This document shows positions 1-7,405 of a stretch of 9,292 nt of DNA, in pieces. Each line of letters opens with the position of its first letter. Within the stretch, counting starts at the first letter, position 1. This stretch comes from Thermodesulfobacteriota bacterium. Lineage in GTDB: Bacteria; Desulfobacterota; S145-22. Location of the stretch: the NCBI GenBank assembly GCA_024763435.1, contig JANTFN010000059.1:1-9292 (forward strand). The letters run 5' to 3'. The notes below the pieces were generated by a model. The model worked only from the letters and a program-made list of their open reading frames with translations, was not told the DNA's origin and ran no database searches. Made by a program: the position numbers and the translations under genes.

Positions 1-878
1 ACCGTCTGGTGGTCATTGGCGGCATAGGGGAAGGGAATGAGAATCGCGGGGATTCCGCAGACAGCCAATTCCGCGAGCGTGGTGGCCCCGGCCCTCGCCA
101 CAACCAGGGTTGCTTCACCGTAGGCCTGATTCATGTCTTCGATAAAGGCGGAGACCCGAACCCGGGCACCGAAAGGCTTGAATGCTGCTGATGCCGCCGC
201 ATAGTCGTGGCGTCCCGTCTGGAGATGAAGGGCCAGATTCGGAAATCTTTTGAGCAGAGAGGGCAGACAGGCGATACAGCGTTCATTGATGAAGTGGGCG
301 CCAAGGCTCCCTCCGAGGATCAGAAGGGTTTCTCCGGTGTTCGGGCTGACCGCTTGCCGCCCCGCGCAGAGGCCTTCCCTGACGGGGTTACCTGTTACAA
401 GTGTCTTTTTTTGAGGGAAAGTGGAGAGGGTTTCTTCGAAGGCGGTAAAAATACGATGGACAAAAGGCGCGAGAAGCCGGTTTGTCAGACCGGGGAGGCT
501 GTTTTGTTCCTGGATGGCACGGTGAATTCGTTTGAGGATAGCGGCAATCATCACGGGCAGGGCCGAGTAGCCCCCGAGCCCGATAACGATCTGCGGCCTG
601 AAAGCCTTTATGAGGCCGAGTCCTTCCAGAATGCCGACAGGGAGAATCAAAAGGGCCTTAAGCTTTTTCAGGAGTCCGAGATTTTTGAACCCGGCGCTTT
701 TTACCGGCCTGAAGTCAAACCCATACCGTGGCAGGGTAGCCTCTTCCAGCCCCCGCCGCGTTCCAACGAACAGAATCGCGCATTCCGGAGACCTTTTTCG
801 GACAGCCATTGCAATGGCAATCCCCGGAAAGAGATGCCCACCAGTCCCGCCGCCGCAGAACATAACCCTTTTTACCAC
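1..878 (-). CDS. murG: MurG, lipid II-forming GlcNAc transferase (3' end cut by window edge)
   Basis: This is the UDP-GlcNAc:undecaprenyl-PP-MurNAc-pentapeptide GlcNAc transferase. It converts lipid I to lipid II on the cytoplasmic face of the inner membrane. My translation gives 292 residues before the left edge; the family is about 355-365 residues, so roughly 60-70 C-terminal residues are missing. Visible motifs are the N-terminal glycine-rich loop GGGTGGH at residues 9-15, the QEQN-SLPGLTNR segment at 123-134 (HEQN in many homologues), GNPVR at 163-167, the second glycine loop GGSLGA at 189-194, and the UDP-GlcNAc-binding ARAGATTLAEL region at 261-271, followed by the start of the ANDHQ segment at 287-291. 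The start is placed at GTG 878, before the glycine loop, because AAAGGAG lies 8 bases upstream and residues VKRV supply the first beta strand. An internal ATG at 863 would leave almost no strand before the loop. The gene overlaps the ftsW stop by 7 bases, so coupling is likely. Confidence 0.96.
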   Translation of the reverse strand, partial: MVKRVMFCGGGTGGHLFPGIAIAMAVRKRSPECAILFVGTRRGLEEATLPRYGFDFRPVKSAGFKNLGLLKKLKALLILPVGILEGLGLIKAFRPQIVIGLGGYSALPVMIAAILKRIHRAIQEQNSLPGLTNRLLAPFVHRIFTAFEETLSTFPQKKTLVTGNPVREGLCAGRQAVSPNTGETLLILGGSLGAHFINERCIACLPSLLKRFPNLALHLQTGRHDYAAASAAFKPFGARVRVSAFIEDMNQAYGEATLVVARAGATTLAELAVCGIPAILIPFPYAANDHQT

Positions 879-1999
879 TGGGTTTTCTCCTTTACGTCGA
901 TACGCTTTGAGATACTCAGGAGGATACCTACCCCCGCCAGCATGGTCAGCAGACACGAACCGCCATAACTGATGAATGGAAGGGGAATCCCCTTGGTGGG
1001 GAGGAGTCCCAGAACGACACCGAGGTTGATAATGGTTTGAATTCCTATCATCAGGGTCACGCCAAGGGCCAGAAAAGAGGCGTATGGCCCATGTGCCAGA
1101 TAGGCGATGCGAAATCCCCTTACAATCAGAAGCATGAAGAGAATGATAAGAATACTGACACCCACAAACCCCAGTTCCTCGCCAATGACGGAGAAGATAA
1201 AGTCGGTGTGGGGCGCGGGGAGGAAAAAGAGTTTTTGCTGGCCGTTTCCCAGCCCACGCCCAAAAAGCTGACCCGAACCGAGAGAGAGAAAGGATTGAAT
1301 AATCTGAAATCCGCCATGCCGCGGGTCTTTCCAGGGGTTCAGGAATGCAAGAAGTCGTTTGTGTCGGTAACCCGCGTGGAAAATAGCATAGAGGACGGCG
1401 GGAATGGCCAGAGAGCCTAACAGCGCGAGATGCAGCAGCCGCGCGCCGGCAATGAATAGAAAGGTAATCAGAATAAGGCACAAAAAGGCGGCGTTGCCGA
1501 AATCGGGTTGGGGATAAATCAATGCGGCAAGGATGCCTGCGATAAGGAGAACAGGGAGAATCCCTTTTTTAAACTCCTTAATGGTATCCTTTTTCTTGCT
1601 GAAATAATAGGCAAGATAAAGGATGAAGCAGAGTTTGGCAAACTCGCTGGGCTGCAACGTAAACGGACCGGCACGAAGCCAGCGCCGCGCGCCCCCGACA
1701 CGAATACCAAGGCCGGGGACATAAGTAAGAATCAGGAGAAAAATAGAGGTAAAAAGGAGGGGATAAGTCAGCCCCCTGAGGTGACGATAATCAAACTGGC
1801 TCAGGGCGAGCATGGTCAGTATTCCAAAAATACCAAAGAGAAGCTGGCGCTTAATGAAGAAGAGACTGTCCCCCATTTTCTGCTGCGCGATAACAGCGCT
1901 TGCACTGAAAACCATGATAAATCCAATGGTCGTCAGAGCCAGCGCGCAGCCTAAAAGGATATAATCGATATGGGCGCTGTCTTTGTTAAGTCTGAACAT
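872..1999 (-). CDS. ftsW: FtsW, septal lipid II polymerase (SEDS family)
   Basis: This is a polytopic inner-membrane SEDS peptidoglycan glycosyltransferase that works with FtsI at the septum. The product is 375 residues, within the usual range, with about nine or ten hydrophobic segments between residues 12 and 365. Family motifs are GGARRWL at 102-108, QPSEFAK at 116-122, QPDFGNA at 164-170, GRGLGNG at 247-253, HTDFIFSVIGEELGF at 264-278 and GLLPTKGIPLPFISYGGS at 331-348. Asp266 in HTDFIF matches the catalytic Asp (D297 in E. coli FtsW). The frame stays open upstream to 2236, but that part lies inside murD and is not FtsW-like, so the start is ATG 1999 with AGGA six bases upstream. The start overlaps the end of murD by 14 bases. 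I call it FtsW rather than RodA because it lies in the dcw cluster between murD and murG; sequence alone separates the two less clearly. Confidence 0.96.
   Translation of the reverse strand: MFRLNKDSAHIDYILLGCALALTTIGFIMVFSASAVIAQQKMGDSLFFIKRQLLFGIFGILTMLALSQFDYRHLRGLTYPLLFTSIFLLILTYVPGLGIRVGGARRWLRAGPFTLQPSEFAKLCFILYLAYYFSKKKDTIKEFKKGILPVLLIAGILAALIYPQPDFGNAAFLCLILITFLFIAGARLLHLALLGSLAIPAVLYAIFHAGYRHKRLLAFLNPWKDPRHGGFQIIQSFLSLGSGQLFGRGLGNGQQKLFFLPAPHTDFIFSVIGEELGFVGVSILIILFMLLIVRGFRIAYLAHGPYASFLALGVTLMIGIQTIINLGVVLGLLPTKGIPLPFISYGGSCLLTMLAGVGILLSISKRIDVKEKTQW
887..893 (-). promoter_or_regulatory. Ribosome binding site of murG
   Basis: AAAGGAG on the minus strand lies inside the last codons of ftsW, 8 bases before GTG 878. 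It decides in favour of the GTG start over the internal ATG at 863, which has no comparable site at proper spacing. Confidence 0.75.
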
Positions 2000-3347
2000 G
2001 GGGTTTCCTGTCGTTATATTCCTGTTGCAGGGAAGAGACGAGGCCCTTAAAGGTTTCTCCCCTCTTTTTGTAGTTTTCAAACTGGTCGAAGCTGGCGCAT
2101 GCCGGTGAGAGCAGGATGGTATCGCCGGGGGCCGATAGCCTGTACGCGATGGATATGGCTTCACGAAGGGTGCCGGCCCGGACGCTTTTCGTGAGGGTCT
2201 TAAAGGCGTTGTCGAAACGGGTGGCACTGTCTCCAAAGGCGACGAGGGCCTTGACCTTAGCCCTGACCTCCGGTTCCAGGACTTTTAAATCGCCACCTTT
2301 CCATAACCCCCCTGCCAGCCAGATAATTTTTCCGGGGAGACTTTTCAGGGCCCAGAGAACCGCATCCACATTGGTTGCCTTGGAGTCATTGATAAATCGG
2401 ATGTTGTTAATACTTCCGGCATCTTCCATGCGGTGGGGAAGGCCGGTGAACGACTGGATTGTCCGGATTATACTTTCAACGGATGCCCCCGCGATATGGG
2501 CGATAAGACCCGCCGCTAACATATCGAGAAACAGGTGTGTCCCGCGCACGGCAAGGGATTCGAGGGGAATCTGAACCGCCGTTTCGCTGAACCGCCAGTG
2601 GAGGGCGGCGGGGCTTAAAAATGCCTCCGCGTTTTCCGCCTCCGACGCTGAAAAGATGTGGCATGCGGGGGTGAGGCCGACCGGCATGTGGGATTGGAGG
2701 GGTGCGTAAAGCACCAGGGCGTCCGTGGCACTCATGTGCCGGGTCATAGACCATTTTGCCTGGCTATAGTCTGCCATTGTTGGATGCCAGTCGAGATGAT
2801 CGGGTTCTATGTTCAAGATAGCCGCGATCCTGGGGTGAAAGCTGGGGGCAGTTGCCAGTTGAAAACTGCTGGTTTCAACAACAGCCCAGTCAAAATGGTC
2901 GGGGCCATCGCACAGGCCGATGAGGGGGCGTCCGATATTTCCCCCGATGAAGGGGGCGTTTCCGGCTTTTTTAAGGATTTCTCCCGTCAGGGTTGTCGTG
3001 GTTGTCTTCCCGTTGGTGCCGGTGATGGCGATGATGGGGATAGAAAGATGCCGCGCTGCAAGTTCAAGTTCTCCGATAACAGGAATCCCTTTTTCCTCAG
3101 CCTTCCGGATTGGCGGCAGTGTTCGAGGGATTCCGGGCGAAAGGACAATCAGCTCACTGCTCAAAAAGAGGGCTTCAGGATGTTTTTCCCAGAGGGTTTT
3201 GACAGAGTCGGGGAGATTAAGCGGACTCGGTGGGGTCTTCCGGTCATTGAGGGTCAGGCGGGCGCCTTTTTTGTGGAGGAAGTTGACAAGGGCCATTCCT
3301 GTTTTCCCCGCTCCGACAATCAGTATCTTTTTCCCTTTCAGCTGCAT
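1986..3347 (-). CDS. murD: MurD, UDP-MurNAc-L-Ala:D-Glu ligase
   Basis: This is the cytoplasmic ATP-dependent ligase that adds D-glutamate to UDP-MurNAc-L-alanine. It has 453 residues, normal for the family. The N-terminal Rossmann-like domain starts with the GAGKTGMAL loop at 12-20. The central ATPase domain has the P-loop GTNGKTTTT at 110-118, ETSSFQL at 158-164, and NIEPDHLD at 179-186 with the conserved His184. Lys198 fits the carbamylated Lys. The C-terminal domain has LPHRME at 303-308, NDSKATN at 320-326, AGGLWKGGD at 345-353 and SPACASFDQFENYKKRG at 414-430. One point is unusual: the HNxxN motif that follows the ATPase core reads H271-L-F-L-D275, so both conserved Asn are replaced. 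I checked these codons directly against the sequence. All other signatures are intact, so I still call it functional MurD. The start at ATG 3347 lies 7 bases after the mraY stop and has AGGAAGG just upstream. Confidence 0.96.
   Translation of the reverse strand: MQLKGKKILIVGAGKTGMALVNFLHKKGARLTLNDRKTPPSPLNLPDSVKTLWEKHPEALFLSSELIVLSPGIPRTLPPIRKAEEKGIPVIGELELAARHLSIPIIAITGTNGKTTTTTLTGEILKKAGNAPFIGGNIGRPLIGLCDGPDHFDWAVVETSSFQLATAPSFHPRIAAILNIEPDHLDWHPTMADYSQAKWSMTRHMSATDALVLYAPLQSHMPVGLTPACHIFSASEAENAEAFLSPAALHWRFSETAVQIPLESLAVRGTHLFLDMLAAGLIAHIAGASVESIIRTIQSFTGLPHRMEDAGSINNIRFINDSKATNVDAVLWALKSLPGKIIWLAGGLWKGGDLKVLEPEVRAKVKALVAFGDSATRFDNAFKTLTKSVRAGTLREAISIAYRLSAPGDTILLSPACASFDQFENYKKRGETFKGLVSSLQQEYNDRKPHVQT
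2004..2009 (-). promoter_or_regulatory. Ribosome binding site of ftsW
   Basis: AGGAAA on the minus strand lies within the 3' end of murD, with AGGA six bases before ATG 1999. It supports the internal start over the much longer open frame that runs back to 2236. Confidence 0.55.
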
Positions 3348-3349
3348 GG

Positions 3350-3356
3350 CCTTCCT
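3350..3356 (-). promoter_or_regulatory. Ribosome binding site of murD
   Basis: AGGAAGG on the minus strand overlaps the TAG stop of mraY and nearly fills the 7-base gap before ATG 3347. Counted from AGGA the spacing is 5 bases. The overlap with the stop codon suggests reinitiation by ribosomes finishing mraY. Confidence 0.6.
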
Positions 3357-4431
3357 AACGTATTTTTAATGTGCTGATGGCGATAAGCCCCAGCAGGATG
3401 CTGATAATCCAGAACCGTACGATAATCTTGGGTTCAGCCCACCCCTTGAGTTCGTAATGGTGATGAATGGGTGCCATCTTGAAAATTCGTTTTCGGCGGA
3501 GTTTAAAGGAGGCAACCTGCATAATAACCGACACGGTTTCCATAACGAAGACGCCTCCGACGATAACGAGCAGAAGTTCCTGTTTTGTGATGAGTGCGAC
3601 GGTTCCGAGGGCCCCGCCCAGCGACAGGGAGCCCGTGTCTCCCATAAAAACCTGAGCGGGATAGGTGTTAAACCACAGAAATCCCATACTGGCGCCTACC
3701 ATGGCCCCACAGAAAATAGAGAGTTCTCCGACCCCTTTGACATAGGGAATGTGCAGATACCTTGAAATAACGATATTGCCGACAAGATATGCAAAAAGGG
3801 TGTAGGTGGCGGAGGAAATCATGGTCGGTCCGATGGCCAGTCCGTCCAGGCCGTCGGTAAGATTGACCGCGTTTGAGGTTCCGGCGATGACCAGGATCCC
3901 CAAAAGGAGGTAGCCCCATCCGATGTCGGGAGAGAAATGTTTAAAAAACGGAAAAACCACGGTTGTTGGAAATCCCGAAGTCTTCATGAGAATAAGGGTC
4001 GTCAGCAGGGCAATCATGATTTGGACGGATAATTTGCCACGCGCGCTGATTCCCGTGCTGTTTCTTTTTCGCACCTTCAGGTAATCATCAATAAACCCTA
4101 AGAGACCGAAACTTGCCGTAACAAACAGGGTAATCCATACATACGCATTGCTCAGATCTGCCCAGAGGAGTGTGGGGATAATAATGGACGCGAGGATAAG
4201 AACCCCGCCCATAGTCGGCGTTCCTTCTTTTTTGAGGTGTGACGTGGGGCCGTCTTTTCGAATGGCCTGGCCAATCTGGTGAATCCGTAGCCGCTTGATC
4301 AGCCAGGGGCCGAGGAGGAAACTGAGGATCAAGGCGGTTATCGTCGCGTAAATACAACGAAAGGTAATGTAACGGAAGACATTAAATATGCCAAAATGGG
4401 AATGGAGGGGATAAAGAAGATGGTACAGCAT
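3355..4431 (-). CDS. mraY: MraY, phospho-MurNAc-pentapeptide translocase (lipid I synthase)
   Basis: This integral membrane enzyme transfers phospho-MurNAc-pentapeptide from UDP to undecaprenyl phosphate to form lipid I. It has 358 residues, almost exactly the usual 355-365, with about ten hydrophobic segments. Signatures are GTPTMGG at 70-76, GFIDDYLK at 112-119 (Asp115, Asp116), NAVNLTDGLDGLA at 187-199, FMGDTGSLSLGG at 262-273 with the third catalytic Asp265, and MAPIHHHYELKGW at 319-331 with the HHH at 323-325. These match the Mg2+ and nucleotide-binding residues known from Aquifex MraY (D117, D118, D265, H324-H326), so the active site is complete. The ATG at 4431 shares its A with the TGA of murF (TGATG), which suggests coupled translation. 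The strong site AAAGGAGGG lies nine bases upstream, inside murF. Confidence 0.98.
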   Translation of the reverse strand: MLYHLLYPLHSHFGIFNVFRYITFRCIYATITALILSFLLGPWLIKRLRIHQIGQAIRKDGPTSHLKKEGTPTMGGVLILASIIIPTLLWADLSNAYVWITLFVTASFGLLGFIDDYLKVRKRNSTGISARGKLSVQIMIALLTTLILMKTSGFPTTVVFPFFKHFSPDIGWGYLLLGILVIAGTSNAVNLTDGLDGLAIGPTMISSATYTLFAYLVGNIVISRYLHIPYVKGVGELSIFCGAMVGASMGFLWFNTYPAQVFMGDTGSLSLGGALGTVALITKQELLLVIVGGVFVMETVSVIMQVASFKLRRKRIFKMAPIHHHYELKGWAEPKIIVRFWIISILLGLIAISTLKIR

Positions 4432-5834
4432 CAGCTTTTACCCTCCTTTTCGCCGAGATACCCGAGGAGGGCCTGAATCCACTGTTTCATATTGAGCGCG
4501 AAAGACCCCTTTACAAGGATGACGGAATTTTGCTCAAAGGAGGGGCCGAGGATGGAGATGAGCCGGCCGGCATCTTCAAAAAAGAAGATTTTTCCGGCGT
4601 CAAACCCTGCCTGAATGGCCCCCTGGCGCGTGGCCTCCCGGTTGCTACCAATGAGGCACAAGAGGTGAATTCCGAGGTGTGCGCATAATTCGCCGATTTG
4701 TTCATGATACCGCGCCTCGTTTTCTCCCAGTTCCAGCATGTCTCCAAGAATAGCAATGGTTGCGCGCGAAGTGTTGAATGTGCCAAGGGTTTTCAGGGCC
4801 ATTGCCGTTGATGCGGGGTTTGCGTTGTAAGCGTCATTGAGGATAACGGGGCCTTTTTGGGTAAAGATGGGAGAAAGACGCGCCTCGGGGGGGCGCAGGG
4901 ATTCTAGAGCCTCTTTGATGTCGTCCAGGGGGACGCCTTCGGCGTGACCGACAGCCGCGGCCGCGAGGGCATTTTCGGCATGATGGGTCCCCAGAAAGGC
5001 GAGGGAGACAGGTGTGGATTTGCCGGCCGCGTGGAGTATCATTCGGATACCGTGAAAACCCTGCGGCGATACATCGGTTCCCCGGATATCGGCGTCTTGC
5101 CCCATGGTGTATGAGAGGGTTTGCCACGAGGATAGATGGGGGATCGCAGCGATGTTTGCATCGTCTCTGTTGATAATTCGTAACGTGTGATCAGGAGAAC
5201 GCCAAAAAAGAGAACTTTTTTCCACCCTGACGCCCGCGAGGGTTTTGAACCCTTCAAGATGCGCGGGTGTGATATTGGTGATAAGGGCCGTGTCCGGGAG
5301 GACTATTTCCGTGAGGCGTGCGATTTCGCCGGGGAGATTGGACCCCAGTTCAACGACAGCGACTTCTGTCTCTGGTGTGATGGCGAGGAGTGTTTTAGGT
5401 ACGCCTACACGATTATTTTCATTTTTTTCCGTTTTTGTTGTCCGGTATTTTTTCGAAAGAATGGCAGCGGCCATTTCCTTTGTCGTTGTTTTTCCTGTTG
5501 ACCCGGTGATGGCGATAATTTTTGTTTTCAGGCTTTCCCGGTGGTGTCGCGCGAGGGCGCCATAGGCGGTGAGGGTGTCAGGAACGAAAAGAGACGGGAC
5601 CGTCGTGGGGACTTCAGGGGCTTCCTGGGCCAGGACCGCGCCTGCCCCCCTGGAAACAGCGTCACGAATGAAGTGGTGTCCATTAAAATTCGGTCCCTTT
5701 AAGGCAACAAACAGGTTTCCTTTCTGCAGGTTTCGGCTGTCTGTGCTGATACCCGTAAGTGGCAGGGACGACTCCGGGAGCCTGTCAGGAGTCGCGCCGG
5801 TGATTTTAATGATGTCTGTCACTGTCCAGTTCAT
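4431..5834 (-). CDS. murF: MurF, UDP-MurNAc-tripeptide:D-Ala-D-Ala ligase
   Basis: This cytoplasmic ATP-dependent ligase adds D-alanyl-D-alanine to the UDP-MurNAc-tripeptide, giving the pentapeptide used by MraY. It has 467 residues, typical for the family. The N-terminal domain has the TDSR and GNLFVALKG elements at 31-34 and 39-47. The ATPase core has the P-loop TGSTGKTTTKE at 110-120, NENNRVGVPKTLL at 138-150, ELGSN at 162-166 and NITPAHLEGF at 187-196. The C-terminal domain has NDAYNANP at 333-340 and LGDMLELG at 363-370. Three conserved spots deviate. The HNxxN motif reads H284-H-A-E-N288; the usual GFG after AHLE reads GFK; and the C-terminal KGSR reads KGSF at 442-445. The NDAYNANP motif separates it clearly from MurE and MurD. 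Its ATG overlaps the TGA of murE as ATGA (4 bases). No strong ribosome binding site is seen, so it probably depends on coupling to murE. Confidence 0.95.
   Translation of the reverse strand: MNWTVTDIIKITGATPDRLPESSLPLTGISTDSRNLQKGNLFVALKGPNFNGHHFIRDAVSRGAGAVLAQEAPEVPTTVPSLFVPDTLTAYGALARHHRESLKTKIIAITGSTGKTTTKEMAAAILSKKYRTTKTEKNENNRVGVPKTLLAITPETEVAVVELGSNLPGEIARLTEIVLPDTALITNITPAHLEGFKTLAGVRVEKSSLFWRSPDHTLRIINRDDANIAAIPHLSSWQTLSYTMGQDADIRGTDVSPQGFHGIRMILHAAGKSTPVSLAFLGTHHAENALAAAAVGHAEGVPLDDIKEALESLRPPEARLSPIFTQKGPVILNDAYNANPASTAMALKTLGTFNTSRATIAILGDMLELGENEARYHEQIGELCAHLGIHLLCLIGSNREATRQGAIQAGFDAGKIFFFEDAGRLISILGPSFEQNSVILVKGSFALNMKQWIQALLGYLGEKEGKS
4441..4449 (-). promoter_or_regulatory. 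Strong ribosome binding site of mraY
   Basis: AAAGGAGGG on the minus strand lies in the last codons of murF, nine bases before ATG 4431. It is among the best Shine-Dalgarno matches in the window and fits independent as well as coupled initiation of mraY. Confidence 0.75.
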
Positions 5835-7405
5835 CCTTTTTTGATCATCCTTGCTCGAATGGCTTCTTTTGCGACGAGGCTGTCGGAAAAGGGGCGCTTT
5901 TTTGATCCCGTGATCTGATATGCCTCGTGTCCTTTCCCCGCAATAAGAATCGTATCTCCCTTTTGTGCGGTCTGGACGGCAAGAAAAATAGCCTTTTTCC
6001 GGTTCGGCTCAACAAGATAACCGCTTTTCGCCTGGGGCAGGGATTTCGTGGTCATGCAGGGCGTTTGTGTGATTCCCTGCCTGATGTCATCGATAATTTT
6101 CCGGGGTTCTTCCGAGCGGGGGTTATCATTGGTCACGAAGATCAGGTCCGAATGACGCTCCGCAATTGCGCCCATCAAAGGCCGTTTCCCCCGATCCCGG
6201 TCTCCGCCACAACCAAAAACAGTAAGGACGCGGCCCCTGGTAAGGGATTTTACACTGGCCAGCGCATTTTTCAGGGCGTCAGGTGTGTGGGCGTAATCAA
6301 CAAGAATCGTAATCCCAAGGGGATTGGGAACAGCTTCAAGGCGTCCTGGAACAGTGACATGCCTGAGCCCTTCCACGGTAGTATTATGGGGGATGTGGCG
6401 CCCTTCGGCTGTTGCAACAGCCGCTAAAAGATTCATCTGATTATAATGGCCAATTAAGTTAGAGCTTATCGATAGCGTTCCACTGGGTGTTTGTGCCGTA
6501 AACTGTATTCCCTTCTCTGTCAATTCGGATTTCAGGGGATGGATATCGGCCCTGGGGGTGGTTCCGTAGGTGAGTATTTTCAGCTTCGGACATTCGTGGA
6601 TAAGGGTGCTGCCATAGGTATCATCGAGATTAATGATTGCCGTTTTATCCGGTTTTGAACTCTGGGGAAGAGCCTGGGTGAAAAGGGTTTTTTTGGCCTC
6701 GAAATAAGATTGCATGGTATGGTGAAAATCAAGATGGTCCTGGGTGAGGTTGGTCCAGACGGCAGCATCAAGCTGGCAGCCGGCCGCGCGGCGCTGAACC
6801 AGGGCGTGGGAGGAGACCTCCATGGCAACGGTTTTTATGCCGGCATTGCGCATGGCATTGAGGGTTTTCTGGAGGGATAGAGAATCCGGCGTGGTTGTCT
6901 TTGCCGCGATACTTGTGCCCGCGAAACGATAATTAATGGTGCCAATGACGCCGACCGGAATACCGGCAGCGTTCATGATTGATTCGATAAGGTAGGTGAG
7001 GGTTGTTTTCCCGTTGGTTCCCGTAATACCAATCATCGTCAAGTCGCTTGAAGGGTTGCCGTAATAATTTGAGGCAAGGATCCCCAGGGCCCGGTGTGAA
7101 TCCCTTACCTGGATAAAGAGGGTGGAAGAAGCGGCCGGGAGGGGAAGCGTGCCTTCGTGAACCACGCAGGCCGCCCCCTTTTTAATAACATCCGGAATAA
7201 ACGCGTGTCCGTCGGCTGCAAGGCCCTTGATCGCTACAAAGAGGCTATTTGGGGTAACGTTCCTGGAGTCGTTTGTGATGCCGGCAATCGGGACATCAAG
7301 AGGGCCGGTTACGCTAAGGGGGGTAATTCCCGGAAGGAGGGTGCGTATGGACCGTATGGAAGGGGAAGCCATACGGGCCTCTTTTAAGAGGGGAAGGTGA
7401 ACCAT
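5831..7405 (-). CDS. murE: MurE, UDP-MurNAc-L-Ala-D-Glu:meso-diaminopimelate ligase
   Basis: This cytoplasmic ATP-dependent ligase adds the third stem residue. The motif DNPRSEEP at 427-434 matches the DNPR signature of meso-diaminopimelate-specific enzymes, as opposed to the L-lysine type. It has 524 residues from the chosen start; the family is about 480-510, so it is slightly long. Motifs are NDSR at 45-48, the P-loop GTNGKTTLT at 129-137, TTTPDSL at 170-176, MEVSSHAL at 195-202, TNLTQDHLDFH at 218-228, the candidate carbamylated Lys in EAKKTLF at 236-242, GHYNQMN at 319-325 (both Asn kept), PGRLE at 353-357, VDYAHTPDAL at 369-378, GCGGDRDRGKRP at 398-409 and AGKGHEAYQ at 489-497. ATG 7405 is preferred because GGAGGGAGG lies eight bases upstream; this overlaps the end of ftsI by 22 bases. 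The alternative ATG 7372, with AAGAGG five bases upstream, would give 513 residues and lies just after the ftsI stop. Confidence 0.96.
   Translation of the reverse strand: MVHLPLLKEARMASPSIRSIRTLLPGITPLSVTGPLDVPIAGITNDSRNVTPNSLFVAIKGLAADGHAFIPDVIKKGAACVVHEGTLPLPAASSTLFIQVRDSHRALGILASNYYGNPSSDLTMIGITGTNGKTTLTYLIESIMNAAGIPVGVIGTINYRFAGTSIAAKTTTPDSLSLQKTLNAMRNAGIKTVAMEVSSHALVQRRAAGCQLDAAVWTNLTQDHLDFHHTMQSYFEAKKTLFTQALPQSSKPDKTAIINLDDTYGSTLIHECPKLKILTYGTTPRADIHPLKSELTEKGIQFTAQTPSGTLSISSNLIGHYNQMNLLAAVATAEGRHIPHNTTVEGLRHVTVPGRLEAVPNPLGITILVDYAHTPDALKNALASVKSLTRGRVLTVFGCGGDRDRGKRPLMGAIAERHSDLIFVTNDNPRSEEPRKIIDDIRQGITQTPCMTTKSLPQAKSGYLVEPNRKKAIFLAVQTAQKGDTILIAGKGHEAYQITGSKKRPFSDSLVAKEAIRARMIKKG

Larger units (their letters stand above)
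872..7405 (-). other. Compact co-oriented dcw operon core (murE-murF-mraY-murD-ftsW)
   Basis: The five complete genes, plus partial ftsI and murG on either side, are joined without usable intergenic space. Junctions in transcription order are: ftsI/murE 22-base overlap (or 11-base gap for the alternative start), murE/murF ATGA 4-base overlap, murF/mraY TGATG 1-base overlap, mraY/murD 7-base gap, murD/ftsW 14-base overlap, ftsW/murG 7-base overlap. I see no terminator-like hairpin followed by a T run at any junction. A single transcript with coupled translation is the simplest reading; the promoter would lie beyond the right edge, though weak internal promoters inside coding sequence cannot be excluded by eye. 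Confidence 0.85.

Noticed and set aside
207..968. A 253-codon open frame on the plus strand, opposite murG.
   Set aside because: It lies fully antisense to clear MurG and the FtsW C-terminus, shows no recognisable domain, and has low-complexity composition. It is a shadow of codon bias in the real genes.
2000..2236. Upstream extension of the ftsW frame by 79 codons.
   Set aside because: It lies inside the murD 3' end, is Pro/Ser/Arg-rich and not membrane-like, and the ATG at 1999 has a ribosome binding site and gives a normal FtsW N-terminus.
2658..3377. A 239-codon plus-strand frame, with an overlapping 149-codon frame, opposite murD.
   Set aside because: Both are antisense to conserved MurD motifs, lack family resemblance, and compete with each other for the same bases. 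There is no sign of selection for either.
5187..5565. Plus-strand frames of 104 and 106 codons with hydrophobic, Cys/Phe-rich stretches opposite murF, resembling a small membrane protein.
   Set aside because: They are antisense to the MurF P-loop and NENN regions; the hydrophobic look arises from complements of Lys/Glu codons. No ribosome binding site or homology supports them.
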